A DNA stretch of 64,000 nt, taken from NCBI RefSeq assembly GCF_900090245.1, contig NZ_FMDN01000002.1, positions 460,295 to 524,294 of the forward strand, read 5' to 3'. The translations under genes and the position numbers were made by a program. This DNA comes from Micromonospora halophytica (lineage in GTDB: Bacteria > Actinomycetota > Actinomycetes > Mycobacteriales > Micromonosporaceae). The notes under the pieces were generated by a model. That model saw only the letters and a list, made by a program, of their open reading frames with translations, was not told the DNA's origin and ran no database searches. Shown here piece after piece: positions 22,613 to 31,053 of the stretch. Every line of letters begins with the position of its first letter. Positions within the stretch are counted from its first letter, which is position 1.

Positions 22613-23863
22613 TCAGCGGCGGGGGAACCAGTGGTCCAGCAGGTCGGTGCGGAACTTCCCGGCCGGGTCCCGCTCGGCCAGCAGGTCGAGAAAGTCGGCG
22701 TACCGGGGGAAGGTGGCGGCCACCGCCGACGGGTCGAGGGCGAAGACCTTGCCCCAGTGCGGGCGGGGCGCGAACGGGGCGAGCCGCCGTTCCACCTCGG
22801 CCACCACCGGCAGCACCGCCGCCGCGTCGTCGACCCAGGTGAAGTGGACGGCGAGGGTGTCCCGGCCCTGGTTCGGGCTCAGCCACAGCCCGTCGGCGGC
22901 CACCGTACGCAGCTCGCAGACCTGGAGCACCGGGGCGATCCGGTCGCGCATCCCGGCCAGCGCGGCCAGCGCGTCGGGCCCGGCCGCCCGGGGCAGGTGG
23001 TACTCGGACTGGAGTTCGTCGCCGCTGCTCGGGGTGAAGCCGAGCCGGAAGTGCGGCAGCCGCTCGTGCCACGGGCCGGGCTCGCCGAGCTGCCCGGTGC
23101 AGTTGACCGGGTCCATGCCGGGCACCGGGTGGGCGGCTTCCGTGGCCGCCGTGGCACCGAGCCAGTCGGCGGGTGGGGGCGGCTGGTCGGCGAGCTGCTT
23201 GCGCCACACCATGTCGATCCGCGACGACCGCCAGGAGGTGAACGCGCTGACGCTGTACGCCGAGGCGAACGCCGCGTCGAGGGCGTCGGCGGGCAGGTCG
23301 CGGTGCACGTACTGCCGGACGGCGAAGGTGGGCGTCACGTCCAGGGTGACCCGGGTGACCACGCCCAGCGCGCCGAGCGAGACGACGTGGCCGGCGAACC
23401 GGTCGCCGTCGGCCCGGCTCACCGTGACCAGTTCCCCGTCGGCGGTGACCAGTTCGAGGCCGGCCACCGCCGCGGCCAGGTTGCGGTTGCCGTCACCGGA
23501 GCCGTGGGTGCCGGTGGCCACCGCGCCGGCCACCGAGATGTGCGGCAGCGAGGCGAGGTTGGCCAGGGCCAGCCCTTCGGCGTGCAGCCGCCTCGCCAGG
23601 TCGCCGTAGCGCAGGGCGGCGGCAACGGTGACCGTGCCGCGCTCCCGGTCGATCTCGACGGTCGGCGGCAGCCCGGCGAGGGAGACCAGGTCGCCGGTGG
23701 TGTCGCCGAGGCGGTTGAAGGAGTGGCCGGTGCCGACCGCCCGGATCCGGTCACTGCCGGCGACCAGCCTGCGCAGCTCGTCCACGGTGGTGGGCCGGTG
23801 GAAGGCCCGGGCGGCGTACGCGACGTTGCCGGCCCAGTTGCGGCGCGGGAGGTCGGTCACCAT
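22613..23863 (-). CDS. FAD-linked oxidase, alditol-oxidase-like
   Basis: The 416-residue product has the PCMH/VAO FAD domain: RAVGTGHSFNRLGDT near residues 41-55, in which the His is the covalent FAD attachment site in Streptomyces alditol oxidase, then ASLPHISVAGAVATGTHGSG. The C-terminal domain is of D-arabinono-lactone-oxidase type, ending DLLDHWFPRR. Length equals that of alditol oxidases (about 418). It likely oxidises sugar alcohols such as xylitol or sorbitol with O2, making H2O2. Start ATG 23863; the upstream frame is out of family. It begins one base after the stop of the preceding gene, so both are one transcript. Confidence 0.88.
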   Translation of the reverse strand: MVTDLPRRNWAGNVAYAARAFHRPTTVDELRRLVAGSDRIRAVGTGHSFNRLGDTTGDLVSLAGLPPTVEIDRERGTVTVAAALRYGDLARRLHAEGLALANLASLPHISVAGAVATGTHGSGDGNRNLAAAVAGLELVTADGELVTVSRADGDRFAGHVVSLGALGVVTRVTLDVTPTFAVRQYVHRDLPADALDAAFASAYSVSAFTSWRSSRIDMVWRKQLADQPPPPADWLGATAATEAAHPVPGMDPVNCTGQLGEPGPWHERLPHFRLGFTPSSGDELQSEYHLPRAAGPDALAALAGMRDRIAPVLQVCELRTVAADGLWLSPNQGRDTLAVHFTWVDDAAAVLPVVAEVERRLAPFAPRPHWGKVFALDPSAVAATFPRYADFLDLLAERDPAGKFRTDLLDHWFPRR

Positions 23864-23864
23864 G

Positions 23865-24647
23865 TCACCCCGGTTCCTCGGTGAGGGCGGCGACGAGGGC
23901 GTCCAGCGCCTCGTCGACCTGGAGCACACTGTAGCCGCGGTTGGCGCGGGCCAGACCGGTCGCCCGGGCCCGGTCGATCTCGGCGCGGGCCGCCCGGCAC
24001 AGCTCCGGATCGCCGGAGGCGAGCGCGTCGCGCCCCTGGCGGACCAGCGCGTCGACCGCCTCGGTCCGGTAGCCGCGCAGCGCGACGGTGAAGTCCGGGT
24101 CGGCGAACGTGCTCCGGCGTCGCGCCCGGGCGTCGAGGAAGCGGTCGCCCGCGTGGCGGGCCAGCGCCGCCGCGAGCTGGTCGGGCGACTCGCGGATCCC
24201 GGCGAGGTCGAGCAGGTCCACCGCCGGCCGGTCGTCGAACGGGTGGCGGGCCCGCGCCGGGCCGAGGCGGGCGCCGGGGGCGGGCACGGCGAGCAGGCGC
24301 GGCGCGGCGGGGACGCCGGAGCGGGGCGCGGGCTGGTCGAGCACCACCGCGTCCAGCTCCGTCCAGCCGACGCGGCGGCGCAGGCCGGGCCGCCGGACGG
24401 TCAGCCCGTCGGCGTCGACGACGAACCGGAAGGGGCGCAGGGCACCGGCGAGCACCGTGCCGCCGAGCGCGATGCCGCCCAGGGCCACCAGCGTCCGCAG
24501 CAGCCCGTGGCCGATCGTCAGCAGCACGACGCCGGCCAGGACGCAGATCAGCGGCAGCACCAGCCGGCCCGGTCGCCGGTGCAGCTCCACGTCGCACCCC
24601 CGTCCGTCCGCTGCATCATCCGACACGCGGTTGTCCGCGACGTCCAC
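23865..24647 (-). CDS. Membrane protein with PH-like domain and DivIVA-like tail
   Basis: A protein of about 260 residues. Two membrane helices (about 29-46 and 48-68) precede a PH-like segment (LRPFRFVVDADGLTVRRPGLRRRVGWTELD...). The last 50 residues contain FTVALRGYRTEAVDALVRQG, similar to the DivIVA-type motif with FxxxLRGYxxxxVD. So it may be a membrane-bound scaffold. The first GTG (24647) is used here; another GTG at 24626 would remove seven residues. It is divergent from the gene at 24664 with only 16 bases between starts, and is followed at once by the alditol-oxidase-like gene. Confidence 0.65.
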   Translation of the reverse strand: MDVADNRVSDDAADGRGCDVELHRRPGRLVLPLICVLAGVVLLTIGHGLLRTLVALGGIALGGTVLAGALRPFRFVVDADGLTVRRPGLRRRVGWTELDAVVLDQPAPRSGVPAAPRLLAVPAPGARLGPARARHPFDDRPAVDLLDLAGIRESPDQLAAALARHAGDRFLDARARRRSTFADPDFTVALRGYRTEAVDALVRQGRDALASGDPELCRAARAEIDRARATGLARANRGYSVLQVDEALDALVAALTEEPG

Positions 24648-24663
24648 GGGGCACCATGGACCG

Positions 24664-24969
24664 ATGAGCAGCTACCGCGATCCCATCCTGCACGGCGACG
24701 TCCACCCCTCCGAGGAGGAGATGGACCCGACCGGCGTCGGTCTGGAGCCGGAGGACGCGCCGTCGGCGGCGTACCCGACGACCGCGCCGACGCCGGCCCC
24801 CACGCCCGAGCCGGAGCCGCCGGCGCCGGGGCCCAAGCCGGCCCCGCGCGCGGGCGACCGGCGTGCGGGCCGACCGGCCTGGATGGCCATGGTCGACTTC
24901 ATGTCGGCGACATGGTGGCGTCGGGGCCGACCGGATACCGCGATGCCGCTGACATGGTGCCCGGCCTGA
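24664..24969 (+). CDS. Proline-rich small hypothetical protein
   Basis: A 101-residue frame from ATG 24664: MSSYRDPILHGDVHPSEEEM, then a Pro/Ala/Thr/Glu-rich middle (APTPAPTPEPEPPAPGPKPA) and a basic C-terminus with a WMAMVDFMSATWW aromatic patch. Third-position GC is high, as in real genes here. No domain is recognised and no good ribosome site is seen. It is shorter than a typical regulator and carries no membrane helix; the aromatic patch could be an amphipathic membrane contact. Moderate confidence that it is a gene. Confidence 0.5.
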   Translation: MSSYRDPILHGDVHPSEEEMDPTGVGLEPEDAPSAAYPTTAPTPAPTPEPEPPAPGPKPAPRAGDRRAGRPAWMAMVDFMSATWWRRGRPDTAMPLTWCPA

Positions 24970-25029
24970 CCGGCGCACGCCCGGCCGTCCGGCGTGCGCG
25001 TCGGGTACCGCCCGCGCGGGCCGGACGGC

Positions 25030-25959
25030 TCAGAGCTGCGGGACGACCTCGGCGGCGACCAGCTCCAGGTGGTCCAGGTCGGCCAGGTCGAGCAGCTGGA
25101 GGTAGATCCGCTCGGTGCCCGCCTGCGCGTACCGGCCGATCTTGTCGACCAGCTCGGCGGGGGTGCCGGCCAGGCCGTTCTCGCGCAGCTCGGCGGGTTC
25201 CCGGCCGATCGCCGCGGCCCGGCGGGCGATCTCGGCCTCGTCCCGCCCGCAGCACAGCACCAGGGCGTTGGACCAGCGCATCGTGGCGGGGTCGCGGCCG
25301 ATCTCCGCGCACGCCTCGCGGACCCGACCGAACTGGGCCACGGTGTCGTCGATGGAGACGAAGGGGAGGTTGAACTCGTCGGCGTAGCGGGCGGCCAGCC
25401 GCGGGGTGCGCTTCGGGCCCATGCCGCCGAGCAGGATCGGCGGGCGGGGCTGCTGCACCGGCTTGGGCAGCGCGGGCGAGTCGGCCACCGGGTAGTACCT
25501 GCCGTCGAAGTCGAACGTCTTGCCGGCCGGGGTCTCCCAGAGCCCGGTGACGACCGCGAGCTGCTCCTCCAGCCGGGCGAACCGCTCCCCCAGCGCCGGG
25601 AACGGGATGCCGTACGCGGTGTGCTCCTCGGCGTACCAGCCGGTGCCGATGCCGAGTTCGACCCGGCCGCCGCTCATCTGGTCGACCTGCGCCACGGTGA
25701 TGGCGAGCGGGCCGGGCAGGCGGAAGGTGGCCGCCGTCATGAGCGTGCCGAGGCGGATCCGGGAGGTGTCCCGGGCCAGCCCGGCCAGGGTGGTCCAGGC
25801 GTCGGTCGGCCCCGGCTCCCCGCTCACCGCGCCCATCTTCAGGTAGTGGTCGGAGCGGAAGAAGGCTCCGTACCCGGCGTCCTCGGCGGCGCGGGCCACG
25901 GCGAGCAGCTGGTCGTAGCTGGCGCCCTGCTGAGGTTCGGTGAAGATCCGCAGTTCCAT
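25030..25959 (-). CDS. LLM-class F420-dependent oxidoreductase
   Basis: The 309-residue barrel protein starts MELRIFTEPQQGASYDQLLAVA and carries the luciferase-like signatures FFRSDHYLKMG (residues 34-44), DAWTTLAGLARDTSRIRLGT and GRVELGIGTGWYAEEHTAYG near 98-117. In actinobacteria such proteins with this spacing use cofactor F420 rather than FMN; this is by family, not by visible residue proof. It probably reduces or oxidises a small metabolite in the cytoplasm. It stands alone, divergent from the amylase at 26206. Confidence 0.88.
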   Translation of the reverse strand: MELRIFTEPQQGASYDQLLAVARAAEDAGYGAFFRSDHYLKMGAVSGEPGPTDAWTTLAGLARDTSRIRLGTLMTAATFRLPGPLAITVAQVDQMSGGRVELGIGTGWYAEEHTAYGIPFPALGERFARLEEQLAVVTGLWETPAGKTFDFDGRYYPVADSPALPKPVQQPRPPILLGGMGPKRTPRLAARYADEFNLPFVSIDDTVAQFGRVREACAEIGRDPATMRWSNALVLCCGRDEAEIARRAAAIGREPAELRENGLAGTPAELVDKIGRYAQAGTERIYLQLLDLADLDHLELVAAEVVPQL

Positions 25960-26088
25960 GGTCCGAGCATATGGAGTGGACGGCTCCGTCGCTTCCGGAC
26001 GTCGAGGCGCGGGGAGTCGAAAAGTCTTGCACGCATTTCATATGCCCGCAGGCGACTTTACGCCACGCGGAGACGGGGAAATCCACGG

Positions 26089-26154
26089 TTCACAATCAGC
26101 CTCGCCACTGTTACCGTCTCGGGAACCCGAAACTTCTTGCGTAACTTGCAGGAA
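26089..26154 (+). promoter_or_regulatory. Promoter and CTTGCA-type operator of the CBM20 amylase
   Basis: TTCACA (26089-26094), a 17-base spacer and TACCGT (26112-26117) form the promoter. Just downstream, at the likely transcription start, are ACTTCTTGC and ACTTGCAGG (26132-26152), two direct repeats of CTTGC at a 9-base step. This matches the sites of the other amylase and the debranching enzyme; a repressor bound here would block initiation. Confidence 0.65.
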
Positions 26155-26205
26155 ACTCCACCCCGCGTGGCAACGCTCCCACTCCGTCCCCCCGAGGAGA
26201 GCTCC

Positions 26206-28413
26206 ATGAGGTTCCCCCGATCGCGTGCCGCCGTACCGGCGGCCGCGCTGGCCGTCGGCCTCGCCGCGACCACCCTCACCACCGTCGCGGCGGCCGACCC
26301 GCAACCGGCCGCCGCCGCCCCCACCGTCCGCGCCAACGGCGACGCCATCGTCCACCTGTTCCAGTGGCGGTGGGACTCCATCGCCGACGAGTGCGAATCC
26401 ACCCTCGGCCCCGACGGCTGGGGTGGCGTGCAGGTCTCGCCACCGCAGGAGCATGTGGTGATCGCCAACGCCGAGGGCGCCACCCACCCCTGGTGGCAGG
26501 ACTACCAGCCGGTGTCGTACCGGCTGGACAAGACCCGCCGGGGCACCAGGGCCGACTTCGTCGACATGGTCGAGCGGTGTCGGGACCAGGGCGTCAAGGT
26601 CTACGTCGACATGGTGCTCAACCACATGAGCGGCAGCGGCTCGCAGGGCAACGGCCCGGGCAGCGCCGGCACCGTCTACTCGAAGTACAGCTACCCCAAC
26701 CTCTTCGACGACGGCTCCGGCGACAGCTACGGCTACGCCGACTTCGCCTCCTGCTACCGGCGGATCAGCAACTGGGGCAGCAAGAACGAGGTGCAGGACT
26801 GCGAACTGCTCGACCTCGCCGACCTGGACACCGCCAACCCCGAGGTACGCCGCAAGATCGCCAAGTACATGAACGCGGTGATCGACCTCGGCGTGGCCGG
26901 CTTCCGGGTGGACGCCGCCAAGCACGTGGCCGAGCCGGAGCTGGCCGACATCTACCAGCGGCTGCACGACGTGCCGGGCTTCGGCGGCCGGCCGGACATC
27001 TTCCAGGAGGTGTACGGCGACGCCACCACCCCGTACACCTCGTACGCGGGCCTCGGCGCGGTGACCAACTTCGACTACCAGCAGTCGGTCGCCTCGGCCT
27101 TCCGCAACGGCACCATCTCCGGGCTGGCCTCGATGCCGAACCACGGCGGGCTGACCGGCGCGCAGTCGATCACCTTCATCGACAACCACGACACCCAGCG
27201 GGCCACCCCGACGCTGACGTACAAGAACGGCGCGCGCTACTACCTGGCCGACGCGTTCATGCTGGCCCACCCGTACGGCCGGCCACAGCTGATGTCCAGC
27301 TACGCGTTCGACTCCGTCACCGCGCAAGGGCCGCCGAGCAGCGCCGACGGCACCACGAACGCGACCGACTGCGCCCGCGCCGAGTGGATCTGCGAACACC
27401 GCGACGAGCAGGTCGCCGGGATGCCCTCGTTCCGCAACGCGGTGGCCGGCACCGGGATCGACGACGTGGTCACCGACGGCTCCGGCCGGCTCGGCTTCGC
27501 CCGGGGCGACAAGGGGTACGCCGCCTTCAACGCCACCGGCAGCGCGTGGAGCCGTACCTTCACCACCGCCCTGCCGAACGGCACCTACTGCAACGTGGCC
27601 CGCGGCACCTTCGACCGGAGGACCGGCGTCTGCGCCGACGGCACGGTGACCGTCGCCGGCGGCGCCTTCACCACCAGCATTCCCGCCGACCGCGCGGTGG
27701 CGCTGCACGTCGACGCCCGGATCGACGGCGCCTCGCCGTCCCCGACCGCCTCGCCGTCGCCCAGCGCGTCGCCCTCGCCGAACCCGAACGAGACCCCGAC
27801 CCCGACCCCGACGACGACCGCGCCGGCCGGGCAGACCCGCATTACGGCCACCGTGCAGACCGACCCCGGCCAGGAGGTGTACGTCGTCGGCTCACTGCCG
27901 CAGCTCGGCGCCTGGAACCCGGCCGACGGGGTGAAGCTCTCCACCTCCGCCGCCGACTACCCCTCCTGGACCGGTTCGGTGGACCTGCCCGCCGGCACCC
28001 CGTTCGAGTGGAAGCTGGTCAAGGTCGGCAACGGCGGCGTGGTCTGGGAGAACGACCCGAACCGCAGCGGCTCGGGCGGCACCGCGCTCAACGTCACCTG
28101 GAACCAGCAGACCGCGAGCACCCCGGCCACCGCGCCGGTGAGCTTCCGGGCAACCGTGTCGACCGTGCCGGGGCAGAACGTCGTCGTGGTGGGTGACATC
28201 CCGGCCCTGGGCGGCTGGGACCCGGCCCGTGGCCTGCCGCTGTCGGCGGCGAGCTACCCGACCTGGACGGGGAGCCTGACCCTGCCGGCCGGCACCGGCT
28301 TCTCCTACAAGTACGTCAAGCGCGCCGACGACGGCACCGTGGTCTGGGAGTCCGGCGCGAACCGTACGGTCACCGCGACCGGTGCGGTGACGCTCACCGA
28401 CACCTGGCGCTGA
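26206..28413 (+). CDS. Secreted alpha-amylase (GH13) with two CBM20 starch-binding domains
   Basis: The 735-residue enzyme has a signal peptide (about 1-37), a GH13 barrel with GFRVDAAKH (about 232-240, nucleophile Asp), FQEVYGD near 266 (acid Glu) and FIDNHDTQR near 324, then a C-domain. A Ser/Pro/Thr linker (about 508-542) leads to two CBM20 modules: the first with VYVVGSLPQLGAWNPADGV, the second with VVVVGDIPALGGWDPARGL, both with the Trp/Lys surface residues used in starch binding. Two CBM20 in tandem let it grip raw granules, while the amylase at 10298 has none, so they probably share work on different substrates. ATG 26206 has GAGGAG at 26194-26199. Confidence 0.96.
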   Translation: MRFPRSRAAVPAAALAVGLAATTLTTVAAADPQPAAAAPTVRANGDAIVHLFQWRWDSIADECESTLGPDGWGGVQVSPPQEHVVIANAEGATHPWWQDYQPVSYRLDKTRRGTRADFVDMVERCRDQGVKVYVDMVLNHMSGSGSQGNGPGSAGTVYSKYSYPNLFDDGSGDSYGYADFASCYRRISNWGSKNEVQDCELLDLADLDTANPEVRRKIAKYMNAVIDLGVAGFRVDAAKHVAEPELADIYQRLHDVPGFGGRPDIFQEVYGDATTPYTSYAGLGAVTNFDYQQSVASAFRNGTISGLASMPNHGGLTGAQSITFIDNHDTQRATPTLTYKNGARYYLADAFMLAHPYGRPQLMSSYAFDSVTAQGPPSSADGTTNATDCARAEWICEHRDEQVAGMPSFRNAVAGTGIDDVVTDGSGRLGFARGDKGYAAFNATGSAWSRTFTTALPNGTYCNVARGTFDRRTGVCADGTVTVAGGAFTTSIPADRAVALHVDARIDGASPSPTASPSPSASPSPNPNETPTPTPTTTAPAGQTRITATVQTDPGQEVYVVGSLPQLGAWNPADGVKLSTSAADYPSWTGSVDLPAGTPFEWKLVKVGNGGVVWENDPNRSGSGGTALNVTWNQQTASTPATAPVSFRATVSTVPGQNVVVVGDIPALGGWDPARGLPLSAASYPTWTGSLTLPAGTGFSYKYVKRADDGTVVWESGANRTVTATGAVTLTDTWR

Positions 28414-28419
28414 CGACGA

Positions 28420-28445
28420 GGGGCGGTCCCGCGTGGGACCGCCCC
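28420..28445 (+). terminator. Terminator of the CBM20 amylase
   Basis: GGGGCGGTCCC (28420-28430) and 28435-28445 form a perfect 11-bp stem with a GCGT loop, six bases after the stop. Confidence 0.85.
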
Positions 28446-28485
28446 CGCATTCCTTGCAGGCGGATGAACAGCGGGGCCTATCGTG

Positions 28486-28767
28486 ATGGTGTCCGTCGAC
28501 GCCTTCGCCGTCCTGGCCGAGCCGACCCGGCGGCGGATCCTCGACACGCTCCGGCACGCGGAGCACAGCGTCGGCGAACTCGTCGACGCGCTGGGCATGA
28601 GCCAGCCGGCCGTCTCCAAGCACCTCAAGGTGCTCCGCGAGGCCGGCTTCGTCTCCTGCCGCACGGCGGCGCAGCAGCGCATCTACCGCATCGACCCGAG
28701 CCCGCTGCGCGCCGTGGACGGCTGGCTGGAACCGTACCGCGAGCTGTGGGCGGAACACCCGGACTGA
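28486..28767 (+). CDS. ArsR-family small regulator
   Basis: A winged-helix protein of about 93 residues with FAVLAEPTRRRILDTLRH, GELVDALGMSQPAVSKHLKVL and a C-terminal RIYRIDPSPLRAVDGWLEPY, the pattern of the ArsR subgroup that usually controls SRPBCC (AHSA1) genes. No metal-binding Cys pair is present, so it is not a metal sensor. No SRPBCC gene follows. TATCGT (28479-28484) just before the start codons (GTG 28483, ATG 28486, GTG 28489) suggests a leaderless message; the exact start is uncertain. Confidence 0.85.
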   Translation: MVSVDAFAVLAEPTRRRILDTLRHAEHSVGELVDALGMSQPAVSKHLKVLREAGFVSCRTAAQQRIYRIDPSPLRAVDGWLEPYRELWAEHPD

Positions 28768-28840
28768 TCCGGGCCGGGTTGCGGCGAGGCCGCGGCCCGG
28801 CCCGGCCGCACGGCTGAGCGAGCCGGTCAGCGCGGCCCGC

Positions 28841-29878
28841 TCAGCCGTACGGCTTCGTCGCGTACGCCGCCCGCAGCGCGGCCAGCCCGGTCGCCTTCGG
28901 CGAGAGGGTCCCCCAGCCGGAGTTGAAGTAGTTGGTCCGCACGATCCGGGGACCCCGCTCGGCGTTGAGCTGGGCGATGGCCGGGGGCACCGTGGCGATC
29001 CAGGCGGCCTGATCGGGGAACTCGGCCACCCGCACCCCCCACTCGGCGATGATCACCGGGCGGGCGAGCGCCACCGGCCCGAGGTCGGCGACCGCCCAGT
29101 CCTTCGTCCGGCGGAACCGGGCCAGCGCGGTGTGGCCCGGGTCGGTGGCGTAGACGTTCCACTGCAGGAAGTCCAGCCGGGACATCAACGACTCCGGGTG
29201 GGTACGCCGGAAGCAGGCCCGGTCGAAGCCCCCCGAACCGACGGAGAAGGTGGTGCCGGCCGGAAGCGGGCGGGCCTTGAACCAGTTCACGATGTAGGTC
29301 ATCGCCTGCACCGCACGGGCGTCGGAGTCCGCCCAGTCGTACGCCACCCCCGACTCGGTGGTGCCGAACTCGTGGTCGGTGTCCAACTCGGAGGCGAGTT
29401 GGATGGTCACCGGGAAGCCCATGGTGCGGTACTGCGACAGCGCCCGGGCGAAGAGCCCGTCGCAGAGGCCGGCGAGCACCTGGCCGTACCCGTACGCCTT
29501 CGGCCAGGTCGTCCCCGGACGCTGCTGGATGGTCATCGCGGGCGCCGGGACGGTGTAGCCGACGCCGTCCACGGTGAAGGTCTGCGGGCCGGTGTTGGCG
29601 GCCCCGTAGTGCTTCAGCTCCAGCACCATGTTGATCGCGAACCCGTTGCGGCCGAGGGTGAGCAGCCAGGGCTTGTTCCAGCCGGGGAAGAGGTAGCCGT
29701 CGGCGAAGCTGCGGTACTGGGTGAGCGAGCGGAAGTTGCCGCCGGCCATGTCGGCCGTCGGGTCGCCGTTGCCGGAGAGGTAGTAGCCGCCCAGCACCGG
29801 CGGGGCGATGGCGTAGTCGGCGGTCGCGGTCGCGGTCCGCCCGCCGGAGTCCCGGACGGTGACAGTGACCCGGGGCAT
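28841..29878 (-). CDS. Glycosidase-like TIM-barrel protein without signal peptide
   Basis: The 345-residue protein begins with an Ig-like strand pair (VTVTVRDSGGRTATATADYAI), then a barrel-like body. LDFLQWNVYATD and ARPVIIAEWGVRVAEF resemble strands 6-7 of clan GH-A hydrolases, where the Glu of AEWG is the nucleophile; an acid candidate is the Glu in IQLASELDTDHEF near 165. No signal peptide or membrane helix is seen. ATG 29878 shares one base with the stop of the preceding Ig-like gene (TGATG). Such an arrangement, Ig-like module then carbohydrate-active barrel, is reminiscent of actinophage tail-fibre modules. Substrate unknown; catalytic assignment is inference. Confidence 0.65.
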   Translation of the reverse strand: MPRVTVTVRDSGGRTATATADYAIAPPVLGGYYLSGNGDPTADMAGGNFRSLTQYRSFADGYLFPGWNKPWLLTLGRNGFAINMVLELKHYGAANTGPQTFTVDGVGYTVPAPAMTIQQRPGTTWPKAYGYGQVLAGLCDGLFARALSQYRTMGFPVTIQLASELDTDHEFGTTESGVAYDWADSDARAVQAMTYIVNWFKARPLPAGTTFSVGSGGFDRACFRRTHPESLMSRLDFLQWNVYATDPGHTALARFRRTKDWAVADLGPVALARPVIIAEWGVRVAEFPDQAAWIATVPPAIAQLNAERGPRIVRTNYFNSGWGTLSPKATGLAALRAAYATKPYG

Positions 29879-30147
29879 CACGCCACCGCCCGGTAGACGG
29901 CCACCGCACCGGTGTCGGAGATCCGGGTCCAGGTCCGCCCGGAGTCGTCGCTGACGGTGACGGTGAGCGGGTCGATGACGGCGGTGACGCTGACCGGGGC
30001 GCTGCTGTTGCCCTGGGCGTCGGTCACCACGATCGTGACGGTGACGGGCCGGGTGTCCGGGTCGCCGTAGCTGAGGGTGAGCGTCATCGGATCGCCCGGG
30101 GAGTAGGTCGAGGCGTTGAGGCTGGCACTGACGGTGGGAGCGGCCAT
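29878..30147 (-). CDS. Ig-like domain small protein
   Basis: An 89-residue all-beta protein starting MAAPTVSASLNASTYSPGDP with the repeated pattern VTVTIVVTDAQGNSSAPVSVTA and LTVTVSDDSGRTWTRISDTG, as in bacterial Ig-like/tail-fibre domains. ATG 30147 has a rich GGAGG site (GGAGGGGGCGGAG just upstream). Its stop overlaps the next gene's start (TGATG), so both are made together. The end of this protein and the beginning of the next look like adjacent Ig strands, as if one longer gene had split. No signal peptide is present. Confidence 0.7.
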   Translation of the reverse strand: MAAPTVSASLNASTYSPGDPMTLTLSYGDPDTRPVTVTIVVTDAQGNSSAPVSVTAVIDPLTVTVSDDSGRTWTRISDTGAVAVYRAVA

Positions 30148-30569
30148 CTCCGCCCCCTCCTTCCTTGCTCGTGCGCGCGGGCAGCCGCCGGCGCGTCCGG
30201 TCATCCCGGCAGGGACCGCCGTCGTTCGGTACGGCGTCGACCGGAGGTGGGATGACGTCCTTGTCCTGACGGGGCGACGCCGCCGGCGGGTGCCGGGGGC
30301 GTCGGCCGGGCCACGGCCGGGTCGCGCATGCGGTCGGACCGGCGGGGACCGGGTCCGCCGACGGCGTCGGGGCCGGGCTCGGCGGTGCGGCGTCCGGCGG
30401 CGGCACGGGGCCGCCACCGGGGCCGGAGGGATGGGACGTGGCCCGCCGTCGCAGCCTCTCCACCTGCATAAACAATGCTCCGACGAGGGGTACGACGTCT
30501 TGTCGGCCATCCGACTGCCGGACTGTCAGCCACCTGGTTGCGCCGCCGACGGAGGCGGCCGATTGCGGG
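30148..30569. other. 422-base region without a supported gene
   Basis: All frames are open in part because of high GC, and none has a domain or a ribosome site. One frame in line with the glycosidase-like gene reads a Pro-rich sequence (GGPVPPPDAAPPSPAP), but it would overlap the Ig-like gene in another frame. CATTGTTTATGC near 30470 is an unusually AT-rich spot and may hold the promoter of the Ig-like/glycosidase-like pair. Confidence 0.5.
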
Positions 30570-30965
30570 TCAGCCGGCCCGGTGTCGGCGTGCCAGGCGG
30601 GCGAGGACGCTCACCAGGGCGGTCCCGGTGGCCGTGCCGACCAGGACGAGCGCCGCCCCCACCGCCCAGAGCCCGCTGTCGTCGGTGGCCGCGGCGTGCC
30701 CCGCCCAGGCACTGGTGAACGCCACCGTCATCACCGGGACCACCAGCCACGGGCTGAGCCGCCACCCGGCGACGGCGGCGACCACGGCCAGGGTGAGCAC
30801 ACAGCCGGCCACCTGCCACCACGAGTACGGGCCACTGGTCGCGCCGGTCTCCGGGTCCGTCGTGTAGCCGGTGTCCCAGCTCAGCCAGGCCGCCCAGGTC
30901 GCGACCGTCACGGCCGCGAGGATCAGTCCACCGAGGAGGGTACGGGTGCGCATGGTGTCGTTCAC
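30570..30965 (-). CDS. Four-helix hypothetical membrane protein
   Basis: A 131-residue protein with four hydrophobic segments (about 7-27, 50-68, 70-88, 98-117 from the GTG at 30965) and a basic tail (RLARRHRAG), so the C-terminus is probably cytoplasmic. Between helix 1 and 2 is a loop with DTGYTTDPETGATSGPYSWWQ. AAGGA lies about eight bases before GTG 30965; ATG 30953 is the alternative. No known family is recognised. Downstream of the DUF305 gene only in the sense of sequence order; it reads away from the gene at 31054 by 88 bases in the same direction. Confidence 0.65.
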   Translation of the reverse strand: MNDTMRTRTLLGGLILAAVTVATWAAWLSWDTGYTTDPETGATSGPYSWWQVAGCVLTLAVVAAVAGWRLSPWLVVPVMTVAFTSAWAGHAAATDDSGLWAVGAALVLVGTATGTALVSVLARLARRHRAG

Positions 30966-31053
30966 GCCTCGATCCTTCCCGCTGCGGCCGCCGGATGGTT
31001 GAGCACCCGTACTCACGACCGGCCCGGCGGTCGGCGGCCCGCCTCGCCCGGGC

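Noticed and set aside
30165..30475. Pro-rich frame upstream of the Ig-like gene
   Set aside because: No domain or ribosome site, and it can only reach the glycosidase-like gene by overlapping the Ig-like gene in another frame.
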